Assembly (NCBI GenBank): GCA_008921705.1
Contig: VFFE01007878.1
Span: 1,397,193 to 1,461,192, forward strand
Length of the DNA: 64,000 nt
Direction: 5' to 3'
Source of the DNA: Burhinus oedicnemus
Lineage: Eukaryota; Chordata; Aves; Charadriiformes; Burhinidae
In this document: positions 15,201 through 27,332 of the stretch, piece after piece
Layout of the letters: the number at the start of each line of letters is the position of its first letter
Position numbering within the stretch: the first letter of the stretch is position 1
Notes under the pieces: model-generated
What the model saw: only the letters and a program-made list of their open reading frames with translations
Database searches by the model: none
What the model was told of the DNA's origin: nothing
Made by a program: the position numbers and the translations under genes

Positions 15201-17239
15201 AAATTGCTCTTAAATATAAATGAGAGTTTAGGATAATGTTTTTGATAATAATCTTTTTGTAATAGCACAATAAAGTGATCCGCACTCCTCGCCTTGCACA
15301 GAAGAGCTTCTTGAAATGTCCTCTATTCTCTCAAGACCAGGCTTAGAGATTCAACGTACACTGTAATGTCAGTCATTATTTCCTGAGCACATCGACAAAG
15401 TTTGACTCCATTTATCCTAAGTGCTGAGTTTAGCTGGGGGCTCTGCAGGCTCTATATTGCACCGGCATGACGGCGGCTGTAATGCAAAAGAATAGGCGAG
15501 ACGAAAATGGTGTTACCGCTGAAGTTTCTGCCTCCCTTGGCAGGATGTGGCGGAGGAGCTGTGTGCTGGTGGGACGCACGCCGCAGCTCAGCACACCCAC
15601 TGCGGGACAGGCGACGCTCTTGGCAGGAACAGGAGGAAGAAAGCTTCTTATGAGGGGTCTGTTTGTAAGGCGAATGCTGGCAGACTTTTTTGAGTCTCTT
15701 GTTTTGAGTAATCCAGTAAGGTTTTTAAGTGCATCTCTTGGAAATTATACACTGGAAGATTGCACATAGCTGCAGCACAGGAGACAGCGCGGAATTGCTC
15801 CCTTATCTGTTGATGTTGGCTTCACAAAAGAGCATGGCAGAAACTACGGCCCCAATCTGTCTCCTGGCGGAGGGCCGCTAGCAACCCAATCTCATGTCTG
15901 CGCTGCTTTATAGGGCATTGATTTTCTCTCTTAGGAGTGGATAAAGCTCTCACTAAAATCGAGGACAAAATCCCTATTGATACTAGTGGAAGTAGAATCC
16001 AGCTTTTGTGATTTAAGTGGTGTGTATAAGGAGGGATCTCCGTCCAAAAGAAGAAAACCTCTAACTTTTTTGAGCTTGGTTGCATTCATCTTACAGGCGA
16101 TCTGAAACAGGTATTATAAGGATCCTGGTTCCCTTAAGTGCTTTCTGGGGGAAGCGCCAAGTGCACCAAAGCTTCGTGTTATTTCTCATGCCTCTTGACT
16201 AAAAGGGCTGACTCTGATATTTGCAGATGCAGCAAAGAAGCAGCTCCCTTTCACGCTTGGGGGGAGCCTGGTGGTTGCCCCAAATGCCGTGATTCCCTTC
16301 CAGCTGGGGCAGTGCCCTCCGCAGGCTGGAAATCTGGGCACAACTTAATGCTCTCACCCCTGGTCTGGCTGTGGCATCGCTGGCAACAAAGGCAAAGTGA
16401 CGCATCTTTGTTTATACCATCAGGATGCGCCCTTCTAGGGATAGGGTTAATTGGCTTTTTAGGGTGGTGAGAGGGAAAGGAGGGAAAGTGTGACAGCTGT
16501 TTAATTAGACGGGATGTTGAATAAAACAGTTAAGAGACTGCACCCCCCCCAGACTTAATCTTTCCTGCCTGCGTTTCAAAGCTCAATTGTGAAGTTAGGT
16601 TTGAAAGGCCAATGGGGTGGGGAAGGGGAGGTTAATGTATTTTATTAAGTCAGGTAAGGTAAAAAACAATAAGCTTTTCTTTCGCAATTACCTGAATTAT
16701 TCTTTCCTACTATAAACAAAATGACAGCTCACCTGGGAGAAGAGAGGGGATTTAAAACCAAATAACGATTCATAAAATCCATTGCTGCTAGATAAATAAG
16801 TTTTGAAGAACATCTAGTGCTAGGCCAGCTTTGTAGCGTACAAAAGCCTCATAGCTGAAAGCCATTAAGTCAATTAATACTGTACGATACATCAGAGCTA
16901 GTTCATGCTGACAGAAGGTCGGCTCAAGGGAATGATGCCCTGGTCCAGCTGATGTACTTAGCTAAGACGTCGCATCCCAGGGCACTGTCCCAGCAGCTGG
17001 ATCCTGGATGAGCAGTCTTAAGTTTTCATGGTTTGCAGCTGGCTGCTGCATAGGCTTTTTCGTCCGACTCCCATCTCCTGGCGTTTGCTTTCTGCACATT
17101 TTCTGGCTTCTAGGCCAGCGTAAAGGCCTCTTTGGCAGAAATTTGCATGACTGGTGCCCTATCGGAAGGAGCCCTTAGGGCTTATCTTCTGAGCTGGGGA
17201 GCTACGCTGCTCTGTGTTTTGTGTTCCCAGATACCGCCA

Positions 17240-17312
17240 GGCTCTGCTGTGTTTCACACTGGTGTAAATCCGGAGGAAATCCGTGGCCTATTGGTTTACA
17301 TTGAGGAGCGAA
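17240..17312 (-). repeat. Ancient interspersed repeat remnant, copy 1
   Basis: The core cactggtgtaaatccggagg, followed by a diverged 'aaatcc...ttacattgagg' segment, resembles the reverse complement of a common old amniote repeat with the pattern 'tcaatggagttactcc-gatttacaccagtg'. Copies in the same family are seen at 27263-27332 (opposite orientation) and 51428-51490. The family name cannot be assigned without a repeat library. Confidence 0.5.
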
Positions 17313-17411
17313 GGAGACCCACTGTGGCGAGCGCATTGTACAAAATTAAGTAATAAGTCAGTCCGGGTCTCCACTTGGCCTTGTCAAAGGGCAGGCAGAG
17401 AGACATGCAGC

Positions 17412-17441
17412 GGGGAGGTGCAGGGAGGGGGTGTGGGGGGG
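17412..17441 (+). other. Canonical G-quadruplex motif
   Basis: Four G-tracts of at least three are separated by loops of 7, 1 and 3 nt: G4 at 17412, G3 at 17423, G5 at 17427, G7 at 17435. This satisfies G3+N1-7 on the + strand, which is also the sense strand of UNC5C, so it could form in DNA or in the intronic pre-mRNA. Function is unknown. Confidence 0.75.
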
Positions 17442-20400
17442 CGGCAGGCTCAGTTTGAATGTTTGCCCTTTGAATTAATTCTGGTTGACCTACTTCAGCA
17501 ATGATTGAAGAATTTTTTATTCAGTTTGCCCTGATCTATCCCCTGGTGAGCGTGCGCTTGTTATTTTTTAATGAAACCATTTTCACAGCCTGTTGTTTTA
17601 GGTGTTGTGAATGGAGGAGAGTGAGGTTATTTTTTGGTTTGTATTCTATTTTTTGTTTCTTCAGGGTTCCCAGTGCCACACGGTTGCTTTTAACTGCATG
17701 TGCACAGCGCGCTCCCCGTTCCTTGCTCTCGGCTCAGCAGGATTGTTTTCATAGCAGATAAAAACAGTGGAAAGATAGAAGCGATGATTAAAAAAGGATC
17801 TCTCTTACAGAAGTCATAACCGAATATTTTTGTCTTTCCCCGTGAGTCATGTGCAAGTAGACTTGAGGAGCGTCTTGCTCTGGCTTTAAGCTTCTCTGGA
17901 GCATTGGCGCTTGAGCCTTTAAACACAGGGTGGGATGCACTGAAGTAACTGTGAAAAATAGCTATTAATTTACACTCTGCGCTTAGGTCAGACACAAAGG
18001 ACTTGCCACACTGGGTGAGATCCCTGTTCCGTCTTGTTTTCTGTCCTGAGGAAAGTGCAGCATCTCTCCTCTCCCATCACAGCACGTACATGCGCGTTCT
18101 CCCACCAAGGCTGTGTCACTGCAAATGCAGTACCAAATGGTGAGATCCTGAGGTCTCTGCATATTTGGGAGCTTAACTTCACAAGAATTGCACTTACTCT
18201 GCACCGCTCTGGAGCTTTTGTTGTGCAATGGAAGAGGCTCCAGGGATGACTATGGCTTAGCGACTGTGCAGATCCAGGGCTGGTTGCCTTTTGAAGGTAT
18301 TGCTTTGGCTCTGAAGGAGCAGGTATGGTAAACAGCAACTTTGGGTTTTTGTTAGCACCCAACAGCCGCCGCATTTTTATCACATTAGAAGTCAACAGGT
18401 TTGGTTTTGTTAAGTGACACAAAGGAGGTTTCCTTGTGGCAGTCCGAGAGACACTCATGGGATGTGCCGTGCCCTGGCTGTTTGCTGACGGTCTCAGCTT
18501 TCATTTTGCAGGGCCGGGGTAAATGGCAGCAAGCATGGAGGTTAGAAAAATTATCTTGGTTCTTTTTGTGGTTTGATTTTTTTTCTCTGTTTTAAAGTAA
18601 TTTCCAGGTTTCTGGCTATGAACGAAATGTGAAAAAATGTTAGTTCTAAACAACTGAAAGTTAAATAAAAAGACCCTCAGTTTGTTAACTGAATGCTTCT
18701 TAGGCAACTGGCATTGATCGCAGTTTCAAATATCGATTACTGGCTTAAAAGAAAAATTGACCAAATGCCAGTAATGTTTTTTCAACAAACAAATAAATAA
18801 TGCTTTTAGAGAGGAATAACGTAGTATTGTTACTTGTTCTATCATATCACTGTGATCAGCTACATGAATTACGGGACATATAAGTTGAAAGGCAAAAAAA
18901 AAAAAAAAAGAAGCCTTTATTTTGAACAAAGACATACAGCTTTATTCCTCCTTCTCAGTATAACTTGCCAGGAACAGGTGTCATAATGGGACACTATTAT
19001 CATAACTTTAATCTTGTTTAAATTCAAAATTCTTCCTGCAAGCCTTAAGGCCTGGAGGAAAGACCTTTAGTAAGTTATCTTAAGAGAGCAGATTGCCTGT
19101 GAATCACTTCTTATAGTCTATAAAATCCTTTGTAATTTACAGAACAGCTGTCCGTAATAAAACATCAAAAAAGCTCTGCTTTGAGTCCTTAAACTGAAAT
19201 AAACACAACATAGGAAAATACAATTATGTGGAACACACTTAGAAAGGTGCAGGTGCAGGTGCCACCTATAAGCTTTCACCTTTTTAGTGCTAAAAAGTCT
19301 TAAGCTAACAGGTTAGAAAAGGATGCTAGATTAAAAAATAGCCAATAAAAACCCATGGAGGAGCATCAAAATGCTCAAAGATCTTCCACTTGGGCTTCAA
19401 AAAAAATGTGATCTCTGCTGAATTGGAGAGGGAGAAAACGTTTCTAAATGCAGGTTTTGTTAAATCATTGACCTTCAGATTTTTAAGTTATTCTTCTCTT
19501 TGCTGTTCTTATAAACAAGTTGCAGGATCCTTTCAAGGTTAATAGAGGAGTTGCTGTAACATTTCAGTGTAATAGGTGTTCACTTAGCATATGTTGACCA
19601 TGAAGAGGACAAATGGAGCCTTTACATCCCATGGCTGTTTAGAAGAACAGCATTCATGATACTGATCCCGCGTAAATGTCTTCATAACTTACAGATATGC
19701 TTTTTTGAAATGAAATTTCCCACAAAGTCACGTGCCAGTTAAAACAATATTGATGCCTGTTTCTCTACCATCTTTGTTCCTTGAAGTCCTTAAACTGCCT
19801 TTGGCATCACAGACCCACCAGTAATTTGCTGACACAGTCTCGGACATGATAGGATGGGAAATAAAATAACAGACCTGAAGACAGATTTTTTTAGAGAAGA
19901 GCTCTTACCTCCATTGGGAACAAAGTTGCTCCTTCTGATGCTCTTTCTGGGATTCTTGTGGAGACCATTTTGGTTTTTTTTTTAAAGAACTGCTGCAACT
20001 GGAATGGCAGCTATGGTAGGCCTGCCTACCAGGGAAAAAATGCCTTCTTGAGAAGCAAACTGGCAGTTAGTGTTCAAGCAAGGCAATGTGGGCTCAGCAG
20101 AAACCTCGTATCATGGTGTTTGGGAAGGGAAAATTAGGCGATTTTGGTGGCGAAACTGTTTCAGCCCTCTTTTCATTTTTATACCATCTGAGGTCTTGTA
20201 CTTCTTTTCTGACATAGTGACTGGCTGTGTACTAACTTCACAGTGATTGGATTGCAATAGGTTTGGACACCTGATGATACGACATGTATAATTTGCAACA
20301 TGCAATGGCCTTTATAAAAAAAAAAAAAACCCACCACAGGATTATTTAAACTGTGTCGTCTTGCTTCTGTCTCATCGAATGAGAATGATGAGAGAAAGTG

Positions 20401-23400
20401 GTTGTTTGTCTTTATATGAGGACTTCATGTTATATATTAACAGAAATGTAGGTTTGTTTCTTCTGCCTGGTGTTAATAAATAGATGAGATAGGAAGACAC
20501 AGTGGATTTTTTAGGGATCCCTTAGTTTGCTCGGCACACATTGAAGATTGCTGCAATTAAAAGGCAGAGCTTTCTGGAGGGTAGGAGGTGTGTGTGCTTA
20601 ACTGGTTGAAAAAATATGTTTAATCGCATTGCAGAACTACAGCAACTCCTTCATTTGAAAAGCAACAAGAAGAAGATCTATTGAGAACTATTGAGGACAG
20701 ATTTCAAACCAGCTTTTTGCAATGTTTTCTGTCAAGACCCAGTAGCACCACTATCCGAACAGTGGCACTGAGAATGCAGTTGGGGTCTGACCAGAACAAC
20801 TATGGTAGCAGCAAAAACTGAATTCAGCAAATGAACTATGGAGTAGAAAAATTTTCATCTAAGTAAAAAAAAAGAAAAAGCTCAGCACACCATATACACC
20901 AACTCCTTGTGACCACTTCCATAGTCCAAGGCGCTGGTATACGTCCCATACCAGTGAGCAGACTGGGAGTGGGAGTAAGGAGGAATGTCACACACCACAG
21001 GAGTTAAGTTAAAAAAAAAGAGAGGGAAAGTGAACGAACCATAGCCTGTGGAACAAACACCCTGCATGGTTATGCTTAAGCAACTGAATAACTTCAGTAA
21101 GTAATTCTTTCAATTGCTTCCCCCTTCTGTTAGTATTTCTCATTATTATTTTCCCAGTACTATCTGATCTCAAATCTTCACCTTTATAGTAATCACAACT
21201 TAAGCTGTTTACTTCCTTAAAATAGCAGTAAATTATATTAGATAGGGCAAGGAAACTAACAGGAAAAAAGAATGAGTGATGGGGGGGAAAAAAGAGGTTG
21301 GGAGAGGATGTGTAGAGTCTGGCCAGAGCTATAGACATGTTTTGTGTCTTCATGTGTGAAAGGATATCCCTAAAGATGGTTCTGCCAGGAAAGATTAAGT
21401 CATGCTTGGGAAGAGGGGCTCAACGGTGGGTTTGGCTATTGAATAAGTGCAGCAACTCTCCTTGGCTTTCAGGATGTTTTTAGCTATCCGTGATAAACAC
21501 AGGCAGAATGAGAAGGTTGAAAAGGATATAGTTTCCAGTTGCAATTAGTCCCCTATACGGATAAAGGGATTCAGGACTGTCAATTTGGGGTTTTATCACT
21601 GTTTTTGAAAAAGCATTGTGGCTGCTGAATTTTTTATCTCCTAAAGTGGGCAAATTTTGGTGAATGCTGCTCCCGCGCCTGTTCTCCAGTGTTACCCTGA
21701 TAGCGAGCTGATTCTGTGCTCATGGTTGCACATGTGGCATATAAGAGGCAGTGCTAAGCAGTTACTTTTTCTAGATCAGTAATATTCGCAGTGGCTTGAT
21801 TTTATTTTGTTAAATTCAAGCAATTAGTATATGCACTTGACATTTTTCTGACTTTCAAATTAGATATTTCAGATGCGTACCTCCTTTTTGCCCTCTTAGC
21901 AGCTCTAGCAGTTAAGCTGCATTTGCCGAAAGCTCCACTTATTTAATAACATTGGTGGCAAAAGTTAGCAAAAGCTTTGATGGAGAGACCCTCAGAGAGT
22001 CTTCAAGGGGGAAGGGCAATGTAGCTTAAGGTAGCTTAATCTCTCTTTTGTGCTGGGAACTTGAGCAAAGTCTTCACAGCTTAAAGTTGGCCAGGGCCTG
22101 TTGAGTAGGTGGCATGCCAGAGCGACACAAGCTGGAGAACCTGAGATGGCCTCAAAAGGCTATCCATAAACACCCACAGGTGTCTAGAGGTGGTCAGAGT
22201 GAAGGAGATGAATGATGGGAATGATAGCTCTCCCCCACGCCACCCTGGCTGCAATGTGGTGCAACACAGGAGGCAGCCCAGCGTGCTGGGGTGTGATTTA
22301 TACTCCCCTGGCCCAGCGAGGGCTGGCAGTGTCAAGGTACCATGCATTTTTTGCTCCCACGCACCCTAAAACTCTGCAGTCTCAGCTGTTAGTTTGTCTT
22401 TGCTCAATGGAAAGACAGCAACCTTCCTCCCTTATCAGGGCATGTAACATCTGTTTCAGTTTATTAGCTAATTTCCTACAAAACTGGGAGGCTTTAGTCT
22501 GCTGATAATGAAGTTTCTGCTATCAACAGCTGCCAGTGGGACGTGCTTTTGTGGAGCATCTCGTGCCTTTGCACAGGACTTGCTCAACTTCTTAATTAAA
22601 CCTCTCTGGTCCGGAGAGCACGCTGAAGGTGTGGAACCAGAGGCGAGCTCATGTCAAAGGTGTCGCTGTTATTTCATATCCGAATTCTGACTTTCCCATT
22701 ACAGGTCTGATGAAATCTTATTTCCCATCTCTTGTTGGCTTCTGCCACCAACTCAACCTTCCTTCATCTTAACAACCTACTTTTCCAAAGACACTGCTCA
22801 ATCGAGGCAAAGGTTTGCTAATAGGGTTGCTCTAACAGCTGCTCCACTAGCTGCAAAGGAACCACCTTCTTGGGGTGATTTTTAGTGACTCTTGCTGGGG
22901 TTGGTGATGGACCACTAGGAAAAAGTGAAGCCACTGTGCTGCCCAGGGAGTAAGCTGAAACTATTAGCTCTGACAAAAAATTCTGTTAGGGTAGTGCCAT
23001 ATTTGCCTTGTATTTCTATTTGTATATATTTCAGTGTGGTAAAGTGTCCTCCAACTCAGCAGCTTGAGGAGCGCAGCATTAAATTTCTCTGTTGCTGTTA
23101 TTTTGAAATTTATCAAGTCCTGCATTGATGCATCCTAAAGTGACAGGTTTAAAATACAGCATTGTTGTCGTGTCCTCCTTTCCCAGATGCGAAATATCGC
23201 TCTCTTTTTGAACTCAGTAAGCGCATGTACAGAGTAAAATACTGAGCTCTCCTCACCCTCCCATCTGCAGATTGCTCCCCATATGTTACATTTTAAGATG
23301 TAATTTAATAACTAAAGGGAATTAATACATTAAAAAAATTGGGCATCAATTTTTAGTGCTTGTTGAAGGTGCCAGATGGACAAGTGGTGGAGAGGGGAGA

Positions 23401-25800
23401 CCTTTCCTTGTCACCAGAGGCCCTAAAACAGGAGTAGCAGCAGCACAAAGCTCCTCACGTTGCCTCTTAACGTGCCTTAATCTCCTTTCTTAACCAACCA
23501 CTGAGCTTTTTCTCGGGATTTGCTGCAGACCCAGGCCAGACTGAATTTTTTGGCTCTTGGGCTGTCTGTTTGTCCATCACCCTGCCCCAAGCAGGGGGAT
23601 CAGCTTGACGCTGGGAGGAGAGGAAAGCAGCGCATTTGGGCAGGACGGTGAAGTGTGCGCTACTCCTGGGCTGGGAAATGGTTTGTGGACTTGCTGGAAA
23701 GGATGAAGGCGGAAGCCAGCAATTACCAAAGCCCTTCTTGGGTGGCTGATGCTTTTTGCGAGCATACAAAGGCAGCCGCAGATAAACAGAACAAGCATTT
23801 CAAGCACATCTAGCCTGCATTGATACAGTCTATGGTTTGCTGAGATTGGCAGAGTATTATATAGCAGAAGTCTGTTTGAAACCTGGATTTATATAACTAA
23901 TCCACTAAAATACTATAATGAATAGTGCATTGAGCTTTTAATCAAGAAGTGGTCTTTATAGCTACAAAATCACTGCACAATAGTATTACGTAATACAATT
24001 GCACATTTTAAAAAAAACAACCCAGTGCTTCAGTACTGATGGCTTTTGCTATCTTCTTATTTTCCTCCTCCTAAATCTGCTGTTCACCAGGTTGCTTGTT
24101 TCTCAGAGCATGCTTTTAGGTAACATCACGGGTGAGGCTTGCCATGTTTATTTAAAAATAGGTCACCAACAGTATGCAGTCTTCATTGAAAAGTATCTGG
24201 GTTTGCTTTCTGAATATTGAGTATTGGAACTGGTTTTGTACCCACAGTAAAGTGAAGCAGGACTCTATTTGTTCAGCTGTTGAACTGCCTCGTAATCATT
24301 GTCAGGTTCCATGTATTTTTGATAGAAGTCAGCCATTGATCTTGGAAAGTCTGAAGTTTTACAAGAGGTTTAGCTAGTCCAGCTGTTAAAATCATGGAAA
24401 AACAAATGAACAAAATACAATAGATAAAAATGTGGTTTGAGGACATGCTAGAAAAGCCAACCCCCTTTATCACCCCAGTGCCACTGCAGCTCATTCCTAG
24501 TCTCAGAGCACTGCCAGCCAGAAGCTTGTGTGCTTCACGGACAGGGCAAGGTTTGGAGCTAGGTCAGCTGTAGATGAAGCCATTGTGTCAGTGGTACACC
24601 CCAGGTATTATTTTAAAGTCTTCTTTGATGGAGCTTTTTACACCTACATGACACGGTGATAATTTTTGTAGCTTTCTTGCCAAGCTGTGCAAAGGTAGCT
24701 GTGCAAAAAGGGGCAGAACAAATGTATGCAACTGGAGAGGGTTTTTTTCTATTTTAATTTAATATTTGTTGGGGTTAAAAGTAATCACAATTCAAGTTGG
24801 TAACAAAGAGCTTACAGCAGCATTTTGTGTAAATATAGGAAGCTAATAAATGAACAGAACAGTTAATGGAAGTTAATGGAATAACTAATGGATGTGATAA
24901 ACATAACTGTATAGATAATAATTTTTCACATTTTTTGTATGTAAGAAAATCTAACTTTTCCCTTCAGGATGATAAATATGTGGCAGTAGTTACCTTCATC
25001 AGCTACTTCCTGACAATGGCTACCACGTGACAGTATTCTTGCCGTGGTGTCCAAGCACCTGCTTTGGATAGCAACAGGAAGATGCCACATCTTGTCATGG
25101 AGCGTGTAGAGGCATGTCAGCTTGAGATAGTTATCTTAATTTTTAAATAAGGGAAGTAAATGAGTAAGTTTGTTCGCTTTGCAGCACGTGAGGCACAAGG
25201 AACAGAGGTGCTTTAGGCACGGTTAAGTGCAGAGACCATGTCAGTGGTGGCTCTGCATGCCCTGGAGATGGGCAAGCCATTCCAGAATGGGGTTGCCCAC
25301 TGCCATCAGTAGGAGGCACATTTGGCCAAAGCCAGGCACTTCAGAGAGTCCCGCTTTAGCGTGATTTACCCGGAGCTGCGGAGTGCAGCCTGGTCCTGCA
25401 GGTGGGTGTAGGGTGCCCCCGAGGCACTGAGTTTCCCCAAAGCCTGCCCCGTTTCTGGGTGCCTGGCCTGCCCAGCTGTGGCTTGCGGAGCCCTCACCCC
25501 CCCTGGTACGGCCTCTGCCAGCTCGGGAAGCCTCCTTAATCTGTAAAAATTGCTCATCCCCCCTATATTGCCCCTAGATGGGGGGTCCGTAGCCTGGGGT
25601 CCAGTGTACGTTTTTGGCCAATCTGTACCCTGCTTTGGTTGCTGCCTGGGATAAATACGTTTAGCAAGTGAAAGGTGCTCCCTGTCTAAGTCATGGCATT
25701 GCGTCTGCACCCTTTACATCAAAAGGAAGCACCAAAGTAGTAGTGGTTTCAAGTTCGGTTTCTTTTTATCACCTAAATGTCAAACTACCTGCAGCCCAGC
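17442..25800. other. Intronic stretch, nothing coding recognised
   Basis: Mostly AT-rich, with an A16 run at 18894 and an A14 run at 20316. A short tandem of agttaatgga occurs at 24861-24880. Open frames reach 156 codons (17988-18458 minus) but overlap other frames and lack domain signatures. A CTCF-like core in reverse orientation (gccacct) sits near 19261. Confidence 0.55.
18894..18909 (+). repeat. Poly-A run (16)
   Basis: Sixteen consecutive A residues. No target-site duplication or retrocopy body was recognised next to it, so I treat it as a simple homopolymer rather than a retrotransposon tail. Confidence 0.8.
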
Positions 25801-25825
25801 TTTGATGCTACACTGTGTTTTAGAG

Positions 25826-26300
25826 CGGTTCTTTCGTGCGCACTACGCCGGGTGTTTATCTCCCATTATCATGCGCTGCTGACGAGACAGTGAAAAGGAA
25901 TCGTGGCGAATACGTGACAGGCGATTCGAGGAAGCATTTGGACGCCCCTGGTGAGTTAATCAGCTTTCGATACCTGCAAACTAACTGTACTAGGGGCTGG
26001 AAGACTGATGGCACGCCACCACAGTGAATCGTTTCTTCTTCACGGGAAGCGAGCGGCAGCCGCGCCACGGGGACGACGGAGCGTTTGACAGCTCACCCGT
26101 CATGCGCGGCGCACCCCGCCGGAGCTGCTCACCCTCCCTTTTGCATGCAGCCAAGCGCTGATGAAGCAGGGGCTAAATAGGAGAATCGTTTTCCAGTCAA
26201 ACAGCAGCGTGGCTATTTATCCCGTTGCCAAAAGGGTCTCTGTCAAACCCCGCTGCCTGGAGGACATTCGCTTGGCATGTTTATTCAAGTAAGCCCTGTG
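25826..26300. promoter_or_regulatory. CpG-island-like segment inside intron 1
   Basis: By hand count about 37 CpG dinucleotides fall in 25801-26280, with about 16 of them in 26041-26160, whereas the flanking kilobases are strongly CpG-depleted. Observed CpG is near the number expected from base composition. Such segments usually mark germline-unmethylated promoters or enhancers. A GTGAGT donor-like site at 25951 follows an open frame and would leave phase 1, the same phase as exon 2's acceptor. That frame, however, starts after a stop at 25821 and has no ATG, so it could only be a noncoding first exon or an exon continuing from elsewhere. An alternative promoter is an inference. Confidence 0.45.
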
Positions 26301-27262
26301 CTTGGCTGGTTATTCTTTATGCATCAGGTGTTGTAACCGTTTTGTTTTTTTTTTCTTTAAAAAAACCCAAATGGCCAAGGAGATAGGGAAAATGGTAAAA
26401 ATCTTTGCTGATGTATGGTCTCATCACAGTCATTAATGCAAGATGGCTGGATGAGATACTGGGAAAACTATGCGGGGTCTGTGCAGCCATGCAAAGGGGA
26501 TCTTGCCAGTATCTAATAAAAGAAAGAGTGATGAGACAAAGAATGTATGTACATGGGCTGACCTGGTTAATCGGTGCTTGGCCTGGCCAGATGTTGGGAG
26601 TATTCGAGTAGCTTAAAGAGTGACTTGTAAGCAGAGTAAACAGTGTTATGCATGTGCTGTTGAGGCATTAATCTGAACTTCCTGAGGGATTTAAAATCCA
26701 AAGTAGAACTATGATTTTACAAGTGATGGGGATTGGGATTATCTAGGTCTTAATATAGCTATTTCTTTTTCATAAAGTACATGATCTCTACTCAGTACGG
26801 AAGCACTTATCTTCTAAAACTACCAGGAAAATCCTACAAGCAAAGACAAATTCAAATAGTATAATCTGAAAAGGGGGTGGCGAAATGCAGTTTTCATACA
26901 ATAAAATTCCTTGAATTGTTTTACATGTCTTTGCGTGGATTACACAGCTTTTCCCTATACCTTAAATTTATTACTCTACCACTGCAATACTGTGTCTTTT
27001 AGCTGTTGGGTTTTTGTTAAGTATTCCTTCAAAAATAAAGTGTGAAAAGTGGTAGTTTAGGAGCTTACAGTAGTCAGAGATCAATTTATCTTCACCCAGT
27101 GTTCATTGGTAACTTTTTGCAGGTGTTTGCAATTTTTAAGTCCTAAAGTTCTGCGGACAGCTACTTACTTTCTTGTCTAATCCTGTCTTTTCTTCACCAA
27201 GCACAAATCTTTTGATTAATTGTGTTAAAAAAATCTTTAATTTGCACTGACATAAATTCAGT

Positions 27263-27332
27263 GTATTTCTACTGAAATTGATAGGTCTGTTTTAGATTTA
27301 TACCTGAGCAAATTGAAAGCAGAATTTGGCTC
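27263..27332 (+). repeat. Ancient interspersed repeat remnant, copy 2
   Basis: Contains ttctactgaaattgata, then gatttatacctgagcaaatt and gaaagcagaatttggctc. This order (tcaatgg-like, gatttacacc-like, gagagcagaatttggcc-like) is the pattern of an old amniote interspersed repeat that I recall as common in bird, turtle and crocodile introns. It is the best preserved of the three copies in the window. Confidence 0.6.

Larger units (their letters stand above)
8331..16500. other. Intronic stretch, mostly AT-rich, nothing coding recognised
   Basis: Contains homopolymers (T13 at 10236, G12 at 11221, T11 at 12623), a short TA/TG-rich microsatellite at 12216-12258, and a small direct repeat of taattcatact at 11611 and 11643. 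I recognised no gene, RNA or intact mobile element. Confidence 0.6.

Noticed and set aside
17988..18458. 156-codon open frame on the minus strand
   Set aside because: It overlaps open frames in other phases and on the other strand and shows no family resemblance.
18894..20329. Poly-A runs as retrocopy tails
   Set aside because: No processed-gene body or target-site duplication was recognised next to the runs at 18894 or 20316.
25824..25950. Possible coding exon 1 of UNC5C upstream of the GTGAGT at 25951
   Set aside because: The phase fits but there is no ATG and no hydrophobic signal peptide in the frame, and a stop lies at 25821. It is kept only as a possible noncoding first exon.
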